Made by a program: the position numbers and the translations under genes. The notes beneath the pieces were generated by a model. It had not been told where the DNA came from and ran no database searches. It saw only the letters and a program-made list of their open reading frames with translations. This document shows positions 1 through 10,139 of a stretch of DNA of 37,476 bases, piece after piece; within the stretch, counting starts at the first letter, position 1, and each line of letters opens with the position of its first letter. The stretch comes from Ascidiaceihabitans sp. Lineage in GTDB: Bacteria > Pseudomonadota > Alphaproteobacteria > Rhodobacterales > Rhodobacteraceae. The stretch is taken from positions 1-37,476 of the forward strand of contig JAOEQC010000017.1 of the NCBI GenBank assembly GCA_028388995.1. Reading direction: 5' to 3'.

Positions 1-1
1 G

Positions 2-301
2 CGTGCCCTTCTCGCCTCAGGGAACATAAGCAAAGCAAAGTCGGTTCTAGAAAAATCCCGCAGCATCGACTTTCGCGATGGTAGCATGCTGCGCGATCTG
101 GCAGTGACTTATGCCAAATCAAAACAACCGGGTATGGCTGCCCTGACCACCGCAGAGCGTTACGCCCTACTTGGGCGCATGGCTGATGCAAAAATTCACT
201 CAAAACGGGCAGTGGGAATTCTTCCGAGTGGCTCTGGCCCTTGGCAACGCGCACAGGATGTGTTGATTGCTTCTGAACGTGCTACCAAAAAGAGGAAATA
301 A
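2..301 (+). CDS. C-terminal part (TPR-like) of an M48-type metalloprotease; 5' end lies outside the window
   Basis: Frame open from base 2 (RALLASGNISKAKSVLEKSRSIDFRDGSMLRDLAV...); TPR-like tail directly upstream of a DsbA-like gene. Confidence 0.6.
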   Translation, partial: RALLASGNISKAKSVLEKSRSIDFRDGSMLRDLAVTYAKSKQPGMAALTTAERYALLGRMADAKIHSKRAVGILPSGSGPWQRAQDVLIASERATKKRK

Positions 302-304
302 ATC

Positions 305-1054
305 ATGCGCCTAACACACCTGTTTTCCGCAGCAGCCTTAGCCTGCACTGTTGCGCTACCTGCGTCAGCACTAGATCTCACAAACATGAGCGATGAAGAA
401 CGCGCCATGTTCCACGAAGAAGTCCGCGCCTACTTGATGGACCAACCCCAAGTAATCATGGAAGCCGTCAACCAACTCGAAGCAAATCAACAACAAGAAG
501 CGGCTCAGGCAGACCTGGACTTGGTCAGCGACAACGCTGAAGCCTTGTTCAACGATGGTTATTCTTACGTCGGTGGCAATCCTGATGGCGATATCACATT
601 GGTTGAATTCTTGGACTACCGCTGTGGCTACTGCCGCAAAGCGCACACCGAAGTCGCCAAGATGCTTGGAACAGACGGCAACATACGCCTAATCGTCAAA
701 GAATTCCCTATCTTGGGTGAACAATCAGTTCTTGCATCACGCTTTGCCATAGCCGTGAAATTGGCCGCAGGTGATGACGCATACAAAGCGATCAACGATT
801 CCTTGATGACCTTTCCAGGTGAGCTGAGCATGATCAGCCTAAACCGTTTGGGCAATACATTCGGATTGGACATGGCCGCAGTTGAAGCGCAAATGAACGG
901 TCCTGAAGTGGTTGAACAGTTGGCAAAAACCAAAGAGCTTGCGCAAATTTTGCGGATCACAGGCACGCCAACATTTGTGCTTCAAGACGAAATGCTGCGT
1001 GGGTATTTACCGTATGATCAGTTGATGATGATCGTGAATGACAAACGCGGTTAA
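305..1054 (+). CDS. DsbA-family thiol:disulfide oxidoreductase, secreted
   Basis: Signal peptide; thioredoxin-like FLDYRCGYCRKAH motif; cis-Pro region TGTPTFV. Confidence 0.9.
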   Translation: MRLTHLFSAAALACTVALPASALDLTNMSDEERAMFHEEVRAYLMDQPQVIMEAVNQLEANQQQEAAQADLDLVSDNAEALFNDGYSYVGGNPDGDITLVEFLDYRCGYCRKAHTEVAKMLGTDGNIRLIVKEFPILGEQSVLASRFAIAVKLAAGDDAYKAINDSLMTFPGELSMISLNRLGNTFGLDMAAVEAQMNGPEVVEQLAKTKELAQILRITGTPTFVLQDEMLRGYLPYDQLMMIVNDKRG

Positions 1055-1078
1055 CCCCAAGGATCAACCAAAATGCAA

Positions 1079-1109
1079 AAAGGGCGGTGAATTCAGTTCA
1101 CCGCCCTTT
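1079..1109. terminator. Intrinsic terminator hairpin between convergent genes
   Basis: AAAGGGCGGTGAA / TTCACCGCCCTTT perfect 13-bp stem. Confidence 0.8.
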
Positions 1110-1134
1110 GGTAATATCGACTGATTGTTGCAAT

Positions 1135-2262
1135 TTATTCTTCGAGTGCTTCAATCTCTGCTTCGGCAATCATTTCAGCGCGCGCTTCGACTTGCTCAAC
1201 GATGTGCTCAACCATGGATGCGTTGTCTTGTTTGTGACTTTGTTTACCCGCCAGATAGACCATCCCAGAACCAGCACCGCCCCCTGTAAAGCCAACATCT
1301 GTCATCAGCGCCTCACCTGGTCCATTCACAACGCAGCCAATAATACTGAGGCTCATCGGCGTTTTGATATGAGCCAAACGGTTTTCCAAAATCTCAACCG
1401 TTTTGATCACGTCAAATCCCTGACGGGCGCACGAAGGGCAACTGATAATGTTCACACCGCGGTGGCGCAGACCAAGAGACTTAAGGATTTCATAGCCGAC
1501 TTTCACTTCCTCAACCGGATCAGCGGATAAAGAAACACGGATCGTATCGCCGATACCCATCCAAAGCAGATTGCCCAACCCAATGGCCGATTTGATCGTG
1601 CCAGTGGTAAGCCCACCCGCCTCAGTTATCCCAAGGTGGATCGGTGCGTCGGTCGCTTCGGCCAACTGCTGGTATGCAGCTGCTGCCATGAATACGTCAG
1701 ACGCTTTACAGCTGATCTTGAATTCGTGGAAATCGTTGTCTTGCAAGATTTTTATATTGTTCAAGCCACTTTCGACCATCGCATCTGGGCATGGCTCGCC
1801 GTATTTTTCCAACAGCTCTTTCTCAAGGCTACCAGCGTTCACACCAATACGGATGGAACAGTTATTATCTTTAGCGGCCTTAATGACTTCTTTGATCCGC
1901 TTTTCGTCGCCGATGTTGCCTGGGTTGATCCGAAGGCATGCAGCCCCCGCCTCAGCGGCCTCAACCCCTCGTTTGTAGTGGAAGTGAATATCGGCCACGA
2001 TCGGCACAGGGCTTTCGCGACAAATCTCCTTCATCGCCGCAGCGCTTTCAGGGTCAGGCACTGAAACACGTACAATATCAGCACCAGCCTCTGCCGCTGC
2101 AATGATCTGCTTGATCGTAGCAGAAGGGTCAGTGGTCAACGTATTGGTCATCGTCTGCACTGTGATCGGGGCATCGCCGCCAACAGGCACGCTACCAACC
2201 ATAATCTGTCGGCTTTTACGACGGTAAATATTGCGCCAAGGACGAATGTGATTAAGCGACAT
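1135..2262 (-). CDS. ispG: 4-hydroxy-3-methylbut-2-en-1-yl diphosphate synthase (flavodoxin)
   Basis: IspG/GcpE signatures: [46 protein letters not shown]. Confidence 0.97.
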   Translation of the reverse strand: MSLNHIRPWRNIYRRKSRQIMVGSVPVGGDAPITVQTMTNTLTTDPSATIKQIIAAAEAGADIVRVSVPDPESAAAMKEICRESPVPIVADIHFHYKRGVEAAEAGAACLRINPGNIGDEKRIKEVIKAAKDNNCSIRIGVNAGSLEKELLEKYGEPCPDAMVESGLNNIKILQDNDFHEFKISCKASDVFMAAAAYQQLAEATDAPIHLGITEAGGLTTGTIKSAIGLGNLLWMGIGDTIRVSLSADPVEEVKVGYEILKSLGLRHRGVNIISCPSCARQGFDVIKTVEILENRLAHIKTPMSLSIIGCVVNGPGEALMTDVGFTGGGAGSGMVYLAGKQSHKQDNASMVEHIVEQVEARAEMIAEAEIEALEE

Positions 2263-2378
2263 GAGCGAATGGCCTTTGCATAACGAATTGTTACTTAGGA
2301 AATAGTCCGCCCATCACTCCGCTGCAACCTTTGGGAGCAGGATTAAGCGACACAAATGTCAGAGATGCGAATAAAGGC

Positions 2379-3623
2379 TTAGTTGGCTTGGCACGGCACA
2401 GCAGCCAGTGGGTCGATCGCTGATAGATCAGCTACCATACGACCCAATGTTGTTTCGCTGGTCAGGGGAGCTGGCTCAAACAATTCTACCAACGCTGCTT
2501 GCACCAATGGCAAATTCGATGTCACGCTACCAGGTGCGCCAGCAGGACCATAGCAATCCCCCGCCATCGCAAAGTAGATCGCGCCGCTTTCACCGGTGCG
2601 CAGCGTTGCAGGTTCAACAGTAGACGGTACGGTCCATGTGTCACCCTTTTCCATAACCGTTTCAAATATCACAGTGCCTTCCGCAGACCGAACACGGACC
2701 CAAGATGGGTATGCTGCAACCATTTGCAAAGCTGGTGCGAGACCCTCAACAACCTGTGGCACAACAACACCGTTGGCTTCAGCCAAGGCACCATTGATAC
2801 CTGAAATCAAATTAATGTCAGTGTCGTTGAAAACTGGTGCCGTGAAGCTCCCAATTGAACGTGGATCAATGTTTGCAATCGCTGAATCACGCGCGACTAG
2901 AACAGGTACATCCAAGGCCTGAGGACGATACAAACGATCAAGCGCATTACCGCGTGGGTTGTCTAATACCTTTGGAACGGCAGAGTTTGTGATTTCAGTG
3001 GTCGGCTGTACGATTGCAGCACCGTTCAATGGATCAAGATCAGCCAAAACAACGGGTGTCTGATCAACAGGAGCAACCTGGACGCGCTGCACTTCTTGCA
3101 ACACGGAATAACCGCCAAAGCCAATCGCGCCAATCAAGCCAAGTAGAACCAGAATTGAACCAATCGCGCTCGGTTCAACCCGAGACAAGAAATTTTCACT
3201 AGTAGGTGCAAATGGCGTAGTCGGAGATGCGAAGATGTCACCACCAGCAATGCGCGACAATCGATCTTCACGGTCTGGTTTATTGATAACAGATGCCTCG
3301 GCAGACATACCGTGTGCAACTGAGAACCCGCTTTCGGTGCGAAATGCAGCAAAAGCATGTTCAGGATCCATATTCAAATAACGGGCATAAGAGCGGACAT
3401 AGCCGGCGATAAATCCAGGTGTATCAAACACTGTTGGATCTGAATTTTCGATGGCGGCGATGTAGATGGCTTTGATATGAAGTTCACGCTGAACGTCTAA
3501 CAGGCTTTTACCCAAAGTCGCCCGCTCACCACGCATCATATCTCCAAGCCGTAGCTCGAAATCATCAAACGCTTTGAGTTCGACTTTTTCTTCAACGATC
3601 TTGGAGGATCTCCTACCGATCAT
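2379..3623 (-). CDS. HTH domain / single TM / C-terminal DUF4115-like protein (RodZ-like)
   Basis: N-terminal HTH (GDMMRGERATLGKSLLDVQRELHIKAIYIAAIE), TM GSILVLLGLIGAIGFGGYSVL, C-terminal WVRVRSAEGTVIFETVMEKGDTW. Confidence 0.85.
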   Translation of the reverse strand: MIGRRSSKIVEEKVELKAFDDFELRLGDMMRGERATLGKSLLDVQRELHIKAIYIAAIENSDPTVFDTPGFIAGYVRSYARYLNMDPEHAFAAFRTESGFSVAHGMSAEASVINKPDREDRLSRIAGGDIFASPTTPFAPTSENFLSRVEPSAIGSILVLLGLIGAIGFGGYSVLQEVQRVQVAPVDQTPVVLADLDPLNGAAIVQPTTEITNSAVPKVLDNPRGNALDRLYRPQALDVPVLVARDSAIANIDPRSIGSFTAPVFNDTDINLISGINGALAEANGVVVPQVVEGLAPALQMVAAYPSWVRVRSAEGTVIFETVMEKGDTWTVPSTVEPATLRTGESGAIYFAMAGDCYGPAGAPGSVTSNLPLVQAALVELFEPAPLTSETTLGRMVADLSAIDPLAAVPCQAN

Positions 3624-3734
3624 AACCCTGCCCCATAAAAATTTTTACCACGATCTCGCCCCAACGATTCGAGTATGTTCTTTTTCTAGCGCAAGTGTAG
3701 CATCGCACAAGGTAAATTATCTATTTTTGGCCTT

Positions 3735-4958
3735 CTAACCCGTTAATTCGGCACGATTCAGCGCACAGTGCGACCACAGGGCGTCCATTGCTTTGACCAG
3801 AGCATCCATTTCGAGCGGACCATGGACTGGCGAGGGTGTGAAACGCAGTCGCTCGGTGCCACGTGGCACGGTTGGGAAGTTGATCGGCTGAACGTAAATT
3901 CCATGTTCTTCAAGCAGCATGTCAGACAGCAACTTGGTGTGAACAGGATTGCCTACAATCACAGGGACAATGTGGCTGCCATGATCGATGATCGGCAGAC
4001 CTAACCCTTTGAGGCGTAACTTTAAAATCTTAGCTTGCAATTGCTGGCTGTCGCGCAACTCTTGGGCTGTTTTAAGGTGTTTCACAGACGCCGCGGCACC
4101 AGCAGCAACGGCTGGCGGCAGCGAAGTTGTAAAGATAAAGCCCGGCGCGTAAGACCTGATAGCATCACACATTTTTGCACTTGCGGCGATGTAACCGCCC
4201 ATAACGCCGTATGCTTTAGCCAGTGTGCCATTGATAATATCAAGGCGGTGCATCAGGCCATCGCGCTCAGCAACACCTGCTCCGCGCGGGCCATACATGC
4301 CCACAGCGTGCACTTCGTCGATGTAAGTCAGCGCGCCAAACTCGACCGCAAGGTCACAAATCGCTTCAATCGGACCGAAATCGCCATCCATTGAATAGAT
4401 GGATTCGAAAGCAATAATCTTCGGCGCAGCTAGGTCATCAGCCGCCAACAGTTCGCGCAAGTGCGCAACATCATTGTGACGGAAGATACGTTTTGCTCCA
4501 CCATTGCGGCGCACGCCTTCAATCATTGAGGCGTGGTTCAAAGCATCTGAATAAATAATCGCGCCCGGAAACAGTTTGGGAAGAGTGCTTAGGGTCGCGT
4601 CGTTCGCGATGTAAGCACTTGTGAAAAGCAAGGCAGCTTCTTTGCCATGCAAATCAGCCAATTCAGCTTCAAGACGCTTATGATATACGGTCGTACCGGA
4701 AATATTGCGTGTTCCGCCAGAGCCAGCACCGGTGGCATCAATGGCTTCGTGCATCGCGTTAATCACGACAGGTTTTTGACCCATGCCAAGATAATCATTA
4801 CCACACCAAACAGTTATATCTTTCTTGGTCCCATCTTCACGAGTCCACTCAGCATGAGGGAATTGACCTTTTCGACGTTCAATATCGATGAAGGTGCGGT
4901 AGCGCCCTTCTTCGTGCAAACGTTCAATCGCTAGATCTAACTGTTCAGTATAGTCCAA
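3735..4958 (-). CDS. hemA: 5-aminolevulinate synthase
   Basis: PLP alpha-oxoamine synthase: [52 protein letters not shown]. Confidence 0.96.
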   Translation of the reverse strand: MDYTEQLDLAIERLHEEGRYRTFIDIERRKGQFPHAEWTREDGTKKDITVWCGNDYLGMGQKPVVINAMHEAIDATGAGSGGTRNISGTTVYHKRLEAELADLHGKEAALLFTSAYIANDATLSTLPKLFPGAIIYSDALNHASMIEGVRRNGGAKRIFRHNDVAHLRELLAADDLAAPKIIAFESIYSMDGDFGPIEAICDLAVEFGALTYIDEVHAVGMYGPRGAGVAERDGLMHRLDIINGTLAKAYGVMGGYIAASAKMCDAIRSYAPGFIFTTSLPPAVAAGAAASVKHLKTAQELRDSQQLQAKILKLRLKGLGLPIIDHGSHIVPVIVGNPVHTKLLSDMLLEEHGIYVQPINFPTVPRGTERLRFTPSPVHGPLEMDALVKAMDALWSHCALNRAELTG

Positions 4959-5136
4959 GACATTGCTCCGTGCTGTCTTCCTTCATTAGTCTTAATTATA
5001 GCCTCTTTTCTTTCCATTCAATGCACATAACTGTGCGCAGATGGTCGCAGCCTTGTGCGCTAGGGCTGGACAGCAAGTTTGCAGCATATACGCTGCCTTC
5101 TAAATAAGCCCTCATTCCAATATTCGGAGCCTTTCC

Positions 5137-6507
5137 ATGAGCCTAGATAAAGTCCTTTCCAAGATCGATGCAGATCTTCCAGACGCCACAGAACGCTTGT
5201 TGGAACTGCTGCGCATTCCATCAATTTCGACCGATCCAGCTTTTGCAGATCACTGCCAAACGGCAGCTGACTGGTTGGTCGCAGACCTTCAAAGCCTCGG
5301 CGTCCCGGCCACAAAACGCCAAACACCGGGCCATCCAATGGTCGTTGGACATGTTGAGGGTGAAGGGCCACACATTCTGTTTTATGGCCACTACGACGTA
5401 CAACCTGTTGATCCACTTGATCTTTGGGATAATGATCCGTTTAACCCACAGATCGAGGACACCGCTAAGGGCAAGGTTATTCGAGGTCGCGGTTCATCCG
5501 ATGACAAAGGCCAGTTGATGACGTTTGTCGAAGCCTGCCGTGCGTGGAAAGAAGTGAATGGCACCCTACCGTGCCGCATCACGTTCTTCTTTGAGGGCGA
5601 AGAGGAGTCAGGATCCCCGAGCCTGGTGCCCTTTATGCATCAAAACGCGGATGAGTTGCGCGCCGACATTGCGCTGATCTGTGACACGGGCCTGTTTGAA
5701 AGCAAAACACCCGCGATCGTAACCATGTTGCGCGGTCTACTGGGCGAAGAATTTACCATCACTGGCCCTACGTTGGACTTACATTCGGGCATGTACGGCG
5801 GGATCGCGATGAATCCGATCCGCGTAATGTCCAATGTCATTGCATCCCTTCACGACGGAAACGGGCGTGTAACAATTCCTAACTTCTACGATGGCGTTCA
5901 AGACCTTTCCGACGAATTGGAAGCACAGTGGCAAGGCCTCGCGTTTGATCATGCCAACTTCTTGGATGATGTCGGACTGTCCAAACCAGCGGGCGAACAA
6001 GATCGCACACCATTGGAAATGATCTGGTCACGCCCAACCTGTGAAGTGAACGGTATCTGGGGTGGCTATACTGGTGACGGCTTCAAAACCGTGCTGCCAT
6101 CCAAAGCAAACGCCAAGATCAGCTTTCGTTTGGTCGGGGATCAAGATCCAGACGCTATTCGTACCAACTTCCGCCAAATGGTACAGGACCAACTGCCAGA
6201 AGACTGCAGCGTAGAATTTCACGGCCACAGCTCTGGACGCGCATCAGTAACCGAAACCACTGCCCCTGCTTTTGAACAAGCACGCGCGGCACTGACAACA
6301 GAATGGGGTGTTCAAGCTGCCTATGTTGGATGTGGTGGTTCAATCCCTATCGCGGGGCACTTCCAAAACATCTTGGGCACGACACCGATGTTGGTTGGGT
6401 TTGGCAAAGACGATGATGCCATCCATTCACCAAATGAAAAATACGACCTGTCCAGCTTCCACCATGGCATTCGCTCATGGGCACGTATCTTGGACGCTTT
6501 GACCTAG
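5137..6507 (+). CDS. M20-family metallopeptidase / dipeptidase
   Basis: ILFYGHYDVQPVDP, GRGSSDDKGQLM, FEGEEESGSPS metal-ligand motifs. Confidence 0.92.
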   Translation: MSLDKVLSKIDADLPDATERLLELLRIPSISTDPAFADHCQTAADWLVADLQSLGVPATKRQTPGHPMVVGHVEGEGPHILFYGHYDVQPVDPLDLWDNDPFNPQIEDTAKGKVIRGRGSSDDKGQLMTFVEACRAWKEVNGTLPCRITFFFEGEEESGSPSLVPFMHQNADELRADIALICDTGLFESKTPAIVTMLRGLLGEEFTITGPTLDLHSGMYGGIAMNPIRVMSNVIASLHDGNGRVTIPNFYDGVQDLSDELEAQWQGLAFDHANFLDDVGLSKPAGEQDRTPLEMIWSRPTCEVNGIWGGYTGDGFKTVLPSKANAKISFRLVGDQDPDAIRTNFRQMVQDQLPEDCSVEFHGHSSGRASVTETTAPAFEQARAALTTEWGVQAAYVGCGGSIPIAGHFQNILGTTPMLVGFGKDDDAIHSPNEKYDLSSFHHGIRSWARILDALT

Positions 6508-6520
6508 GACATAAAAACGG

Positions 6521-6541
6521 AGTTGGGGACTGTCCCCAACT
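6521..6541 (+). terminator. Hairpin downstream of the M20 peptidase gene
   Basis: AGTTGGGGA CTG TCCCCAACT. Confidence 0.6.
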
Positions 6542-6610
6542 TCACAACATGCTGATATTTAAGAGAACTGCGCGTAGGTGCGCCACTTTTCAACCAATAT
6601 TGGGAAAGTG

Positions 6611-6687
6611 GCGCGGTTGACGGGACTCGAACCCGCGACCCTCGGCGTGACAGGCCGATACTCTAACCAACTGAGCTACAACCGCGC
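6611..6687 (-). tRNA. tRNA-Asp (GTC)
   Basis: Reverse complement GCGCGGTTGTAGCTCAGTTGGTTAGAGTATCGGCCTGTCACGCCGAGGGTCGCGGGTTCGAGTCCCGTCAACCGCGC folds as a cloverleaf; anticodon loop CTGTCAC. Confidence 0.96.
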
Positions 6688-6708
6688 ATACGGGCGGGAT
6701 AGACCGCC

Positions 6709-6746
6709 TTCACAGGGGCGTCAATAACAAATGACGCCCCTGTGAA
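6709..6746 (-). terminator. Terminator of the edd-eda operon
   Basis: Perfect 15-bp stem TTCACAGGGGCGTCA / TGACGCCCCTGTGAA. Confidence 0.8.
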
Positions 6747-6758
6747 AATTCATTCAGA

Positions 6759-7400
6759 TCAGCGTGATAGACCGCTTGCTTGACGCGCCAATTCTTCGAT
6801 CTCGTCCCATTTGCCAGCGTTGACCAAATCGTTTGGTGCAACCCAGCTGCCGCCAGCACATACAACATTGGACAGCGCCAAATACTTAGGGGCGTTTGTT
6901 GGGTTGATCCCACCGGTTGGGCAGAATGAAATCTGTGGAAGTGGACCACCAATGCCTTTGATCGCGTCAACGCCACCCGCAGCCTCAGCTGGGAAGAACT
7001 TCAGCATATCATAGCCACGCTCAAGAAGGCGCATCGCTTCAGACGCAGATGCAGCACCCGGCAAGATTGGCAAATCAGCCGCTTCACATGCGTCTAGCAA
7101 TGTATCTGTTGCACCTGGCGACACACCAAAAGTTGCGCCAGCCGCTTTAGCCGCGGCAACGTCTGCAGGTGTAATCAATGTCCCTGCCCCAACATGGCCA
7201 CCTTTAACAGTCGCCATCGCAGCAATCACATCAAGTGCCGCAGGTGTACGCAATGTAACCTCAAGAACCGGCAAACCGCCGCGCACCAATGCCTCGGCCA
7301 ATGGAACAGCATGTGCAACATCATGGACAACCAACACAGGGATGATTGGGGCCAATTCACATAAGGCGCGGGTACCAGCAGAACGGGATTGAACAGTCAT
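6759..7400 (-). CDS. eda: 2-dehydro-3-deoxy-phosphogluconate aldolase (KDPG aldolase)
   Basis: IIPVLVVHDVAHAVPLAEALVRGGLPVLEVTLRT, GAGTLIT, FFPAEAAGG, FCPTGGI. Confidence 0.96.
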   Translation of the reverse strand: MTVQSRSAGTRALCELAPIIPVLVVHDVAHAVPLAEALVRGGLPVLEVTLRTPAALDVIAAMATVKGGHVGAGTLITPADVAAAKAAGATFGVSPGATDTLLDACEAADLPILPGAASASEAMRLLERGYDMLKFFPAEAAGGVDAIKGIGGPLPQISFCPTGGINPTNAPKYLALSNVVCAGGSWVAPNDLVNAGKWDEIEELARQASGLSR

Positions 7401-7403
7401 ATC

Positions 7404-9212
7404 TTAAACTCCAAATACGCTGGCACCTGCTTCAGCAGGACCAACAGCAGAACGAAACACTTCGAACATTTCGCGACCAGTACCAGACTGGTTCGCAGTG
7501 AGATCAACCTGTGCAGGGGCACGTTCCAGCGCACCCTCCGTCAGGATTTCCAATGTGCCCTCAACCGCATCAACACGCAGCATGTCGCCGTCGTTGATGT
7601 AGGCGATTGGCCCACCGTCTAGGGCTTCTGGGCACACGTGAATTGCAGCAGGCACCTTACCAGATGCACCAGACATGCGTCCATCCGTGACCAACGCAAC
7701 TTTTTTGCCTTGGCCCTGAAGGATCGCCAGCATTGGTGTCAGGCTGTGCAGCTCTGGCATACCGTTGGCTTTCGGGCCTTGGAAACGCACAACAACGATT
7801 GTGTCACCCGTGAACTCACCAGCTTTAAACGCTGTTTTTACTTCATCTTGACCGTGGAACACACGCGCTGGCGCTTCGATCACACGGTGCTCTGGGGCCA
7901 CGGCAGAAATCTTCATAACGCCGGTACCAAGGGAACCAGACAACCGCTTAAGGCCACCTGTTTCTTGGAACGGCTCTTCTAGCGTGCTGATGATCTTAGC
8001 ATTCAGGCTCACAGACGTGCCCTCGCGCCATACCAATTCGCCATTCTCCATGAACGGCTCCTGAGTATAGTTGTGCAGGCCAACGCCAGCGACAGTTTTT
8101 GTATCTGGGTGCAGCAAGCCGCCGCGCAGCAATTCACCAATCAAGTATCCCAAACCGCCCGCCGCGTGGAAGTGGTTCACATCCGCTAAACCGTTTGGAT
8201 ACACACGTGCCAACAATGGCACCAAATCAGAGATTTCAGAGAAGTCTTCCCAATCAAGGATGATGCCACCCGCACGCGCCATAGCCACCAAGTGGATCAA
8301 CAAGTTGGTCGATCCACCGGTCGCCATCAAGCCAACGATGCCGTTTACATAGGCTTTCTCGTCTAGGATTTCACACACAGGGGTATAGTTGTCGCCCAAC
8401 GCACTTAGCGAAAGTGCGCGTTTTGCACCCTCGGCTGTCAATGCAGCGCGCATTTCAGTGTTAGGCGTAACAAAGCTGGAACCGGGCAAGTGAAGACCCA
8501 TGAATTCCATCAACATCTGGTTGGTGTTGGCGGTACCATAGAAGGTACATGTACCCGGACCGTGGTATGCTGCCATTTCGGCATTCATCAATGCGTCACG
8601 GCCAACTTCGCCTGCAGCGAATTTCTGACGTACCATGGCTTTATCATCATTTGCCAAACCACTGGTCATTGGTCCTGCAGGAACAAAGACGGCGGGCAAG
8701 TGACCGAATGCTTGAGCGCCAATGACCAAACCTGGAACAATTTTATCACAGACACCTAAATATGTGGCCGCATCAAAGGTGTTGTGGCTTAGCGCGATGC
8801 CTGCGGCCATTGCGATCAAATCACGTGAAAACAGGCTTAGCTCCATGCCCGCCTCGCCCTGCGTGACGCCGTCACACATTGCCGGCACCCCGCCTGCAAC
8901 CTGTGCAGTGCCACCAACTGAACGTGCAGCTTCGCGCATCACTGCCGGAAAGTGCTCAAACGGTTGGTGTGCAGAAAGCATATCGTTAAAGGCTGTGACG
9001 ATGCCAAGGTTGCCACCAATACCAGTCGCCAATTCGTTCTGATCCTCACCCGAAGCGGCAAATGCGTGGGCCTGACCACTGCAAGACAAATGACCGCGTG
9101 AAGGGCCTTTTGTCTGCGCCGCTTTCATACGAGCCATATATTGGCCACGGCTTGTGGCGCTGCGGCCAACAATTCGATCGGTCACGGATTGTAGTGTGTC
9201 ATGTATAGGCAT
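7404..9212 (-). CDS. edd: Phosphogluconate dehydratase
   Basis: IlvD/Edd family: VAGGVPAMCDGVTQGEAGMELSLFSRD, ATGGSTNLLIHLVAMARAGGI, VTDGRMSGASGKVPAAIHV; 4-nt gap to eda. Confidence 0.96.
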   Translation of the reverse strand: MPIHDTLQSVTDRIVGRSATSRGQYMARMKAAQTKGPSRGHLSCSGQAHAFAASGEDQNELATGIGGNLGIVTAFNDMLSAHQPFEHFPAVMREAARSVGGTAQVAGGVPAMCDGVTQGEAGMELSLFSRDLIAMAAGIALSHNTFDAATYLGVCDKIVPGLVIGAQAFGHLPAVFVPAGPMTSGLANDDKAMVRQKFAAGEVGRDALMNAEMAAYHGPGTCTFYGTANTNQMLMEFMGLHLPGSSFVTPNTEMRAALTAEGAKRALSLSALGDNYTPVCEILDEKAYVNGIVGLMATGGSTNLLIHLVAMARAGGIILDWEDFSEISDLVPLLARVYPNGLADVNHFHAAGGLGYLIGELLRGGLLHPDTKTVAGVGLHNYTQEPFMENGELVWREGTSVSLNAKIISTLEEPFQETGGLKRLSGSLGTGVMKISAVAPEHRVIEAPARVFHGQDEVKTAFKAGEFTGDTIVVVRFQGPKANGMPELHSLTPMLAILQGQGKKVALVTDGRMSGASGKVPAAIHVCPEALDGGPIAYINDGDMLRVDAVEGTLEILTEGALERAPAQVDLTANQSGTGREMFEVFRSAVGPAEAGASVFGV

Positions 9213-9236
9213 CTTGGATTCACCTTAGCAATTAAT

Positions 9237-9248
9237 GTTAGCGCTAAC
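9237..9248. promoter_or_regulatory. Palindromic operator upstream of edd (LacI-family-like)
   Basis: GTTAGCGCTAAC, perfect 12-bp palindrome with central CG, 25 nt upstream of the edd start. Confidence 0.6.
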
Positions 9249-9344
9249 TATTTACAGGGTGAGTAGATCAACGATCTGTAACAATCAACTGAAAAATCAG
9301 CTCTTCTAGTGTAAATTAACATTATATTGGGATGTTCAACAATG

Positions 9345-9421
9345 GCGCGGTTGACGGGACTCGAACCCGCGACCCTCGGCGTGACAGGCCGATACTCTAA
9401 CCAACTGAGCTACAACCGCGC
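9345..9421 (-). tRNA. tRNA-Asp (GTC), second identical copy
   Basis: 77-bp sequence identical to 6611..6687. Confidence 0.96.
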
Positions 9422-9550
9422 AGCATTGTTGTGGCTGTAATAGGTCGACACATCAGGCGCGTCAAGCGAACAAATCAACAAAATCGAAGGTTTTTCAAAT
9501 GTCCCTATTCTGATACCATTAACCTAACAATTTACACAAAAGGACGGACC

Positions 9551-9949
9551 ATGAGCACGTTTGACGAAGATCTATTTTTAAAGGGTTTAGAGCAACGCAA
9601 ATCTACCCTTGGCGCAGAATACGTCGAAGGCAACTTAGCGGCCGCAGATGATTTTACCCGCCCCTTTCAAGAAGCCATGACAGCTTGGTGCTGGGGTTTT
9701 GGTTGGGGAGACGATGTCATAGATGCAAAAACGCGTTCGATGATGAACCTGTCTATGATCGGTGCCTTAGGCAAAATGCATGAATGGGAGTTACACCTGC
9801 ACGGCGCAATTGCCAACGGCGTATCCAAAGAAGAAGTTCGCGCGATCATCCACGTCATCGCCATTTACTGTGGCGTGCCACAGGGCGTTGAGTGTTTCCG
9901 CATAGCGCGCAAAGCATTCGAAGAGATCGACGCAGCCGCACAGGCCTAG
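9551..9949 (+). CDS. Carboxymuconolactone decarboxylase (CMD) family protein
   Basis: ATG at 9551; RPFQEAMTAWCWGFGWGDDVIDAKTRSMMNLSMIGALGKMHEWELHLHGAIANGVSKEEVRAIIHVIAIYCGVPQGVECFRIARKAF. Confidence 0.88.
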   Translation: MSTFDEDLFLKGLEQRKSTLGAEYVEGNLAAADDFTRPFQEAMTAWCWGFGWGDDVIDAKTRSMMNLSMIGALGKMHEWELHLHGAIANGVSKEEVRAIIHVIAIYCGVPQGVECFRIARKAFEEIDAAAQA

Positions 9950-10139
9950 CTTAATGGTGTGCGCGCATTCCAAAACAATGTGCGCACAAGCCAGAAGACC
10001 ATAAGAACAAAAATCAACGGCTTTGGAACCGAAAGTATGCCAGATTCCCTGATTACATCAGGAAACACATTTTGACCCGGACCATTGAACGCTGATCCCG
10101 CTGCGGTAAAGAAACCGATGCACATACGCAGAATATGCT

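Noticed and set aside
9959-9988. Imperfect inverted repeat GTGCGCGCATT/AATGTGCGCAC after the CMD gene as an IS end
   Set aside because: More simply a terminator-like hairpin between convergent genes; it does not match the other side of the IS.
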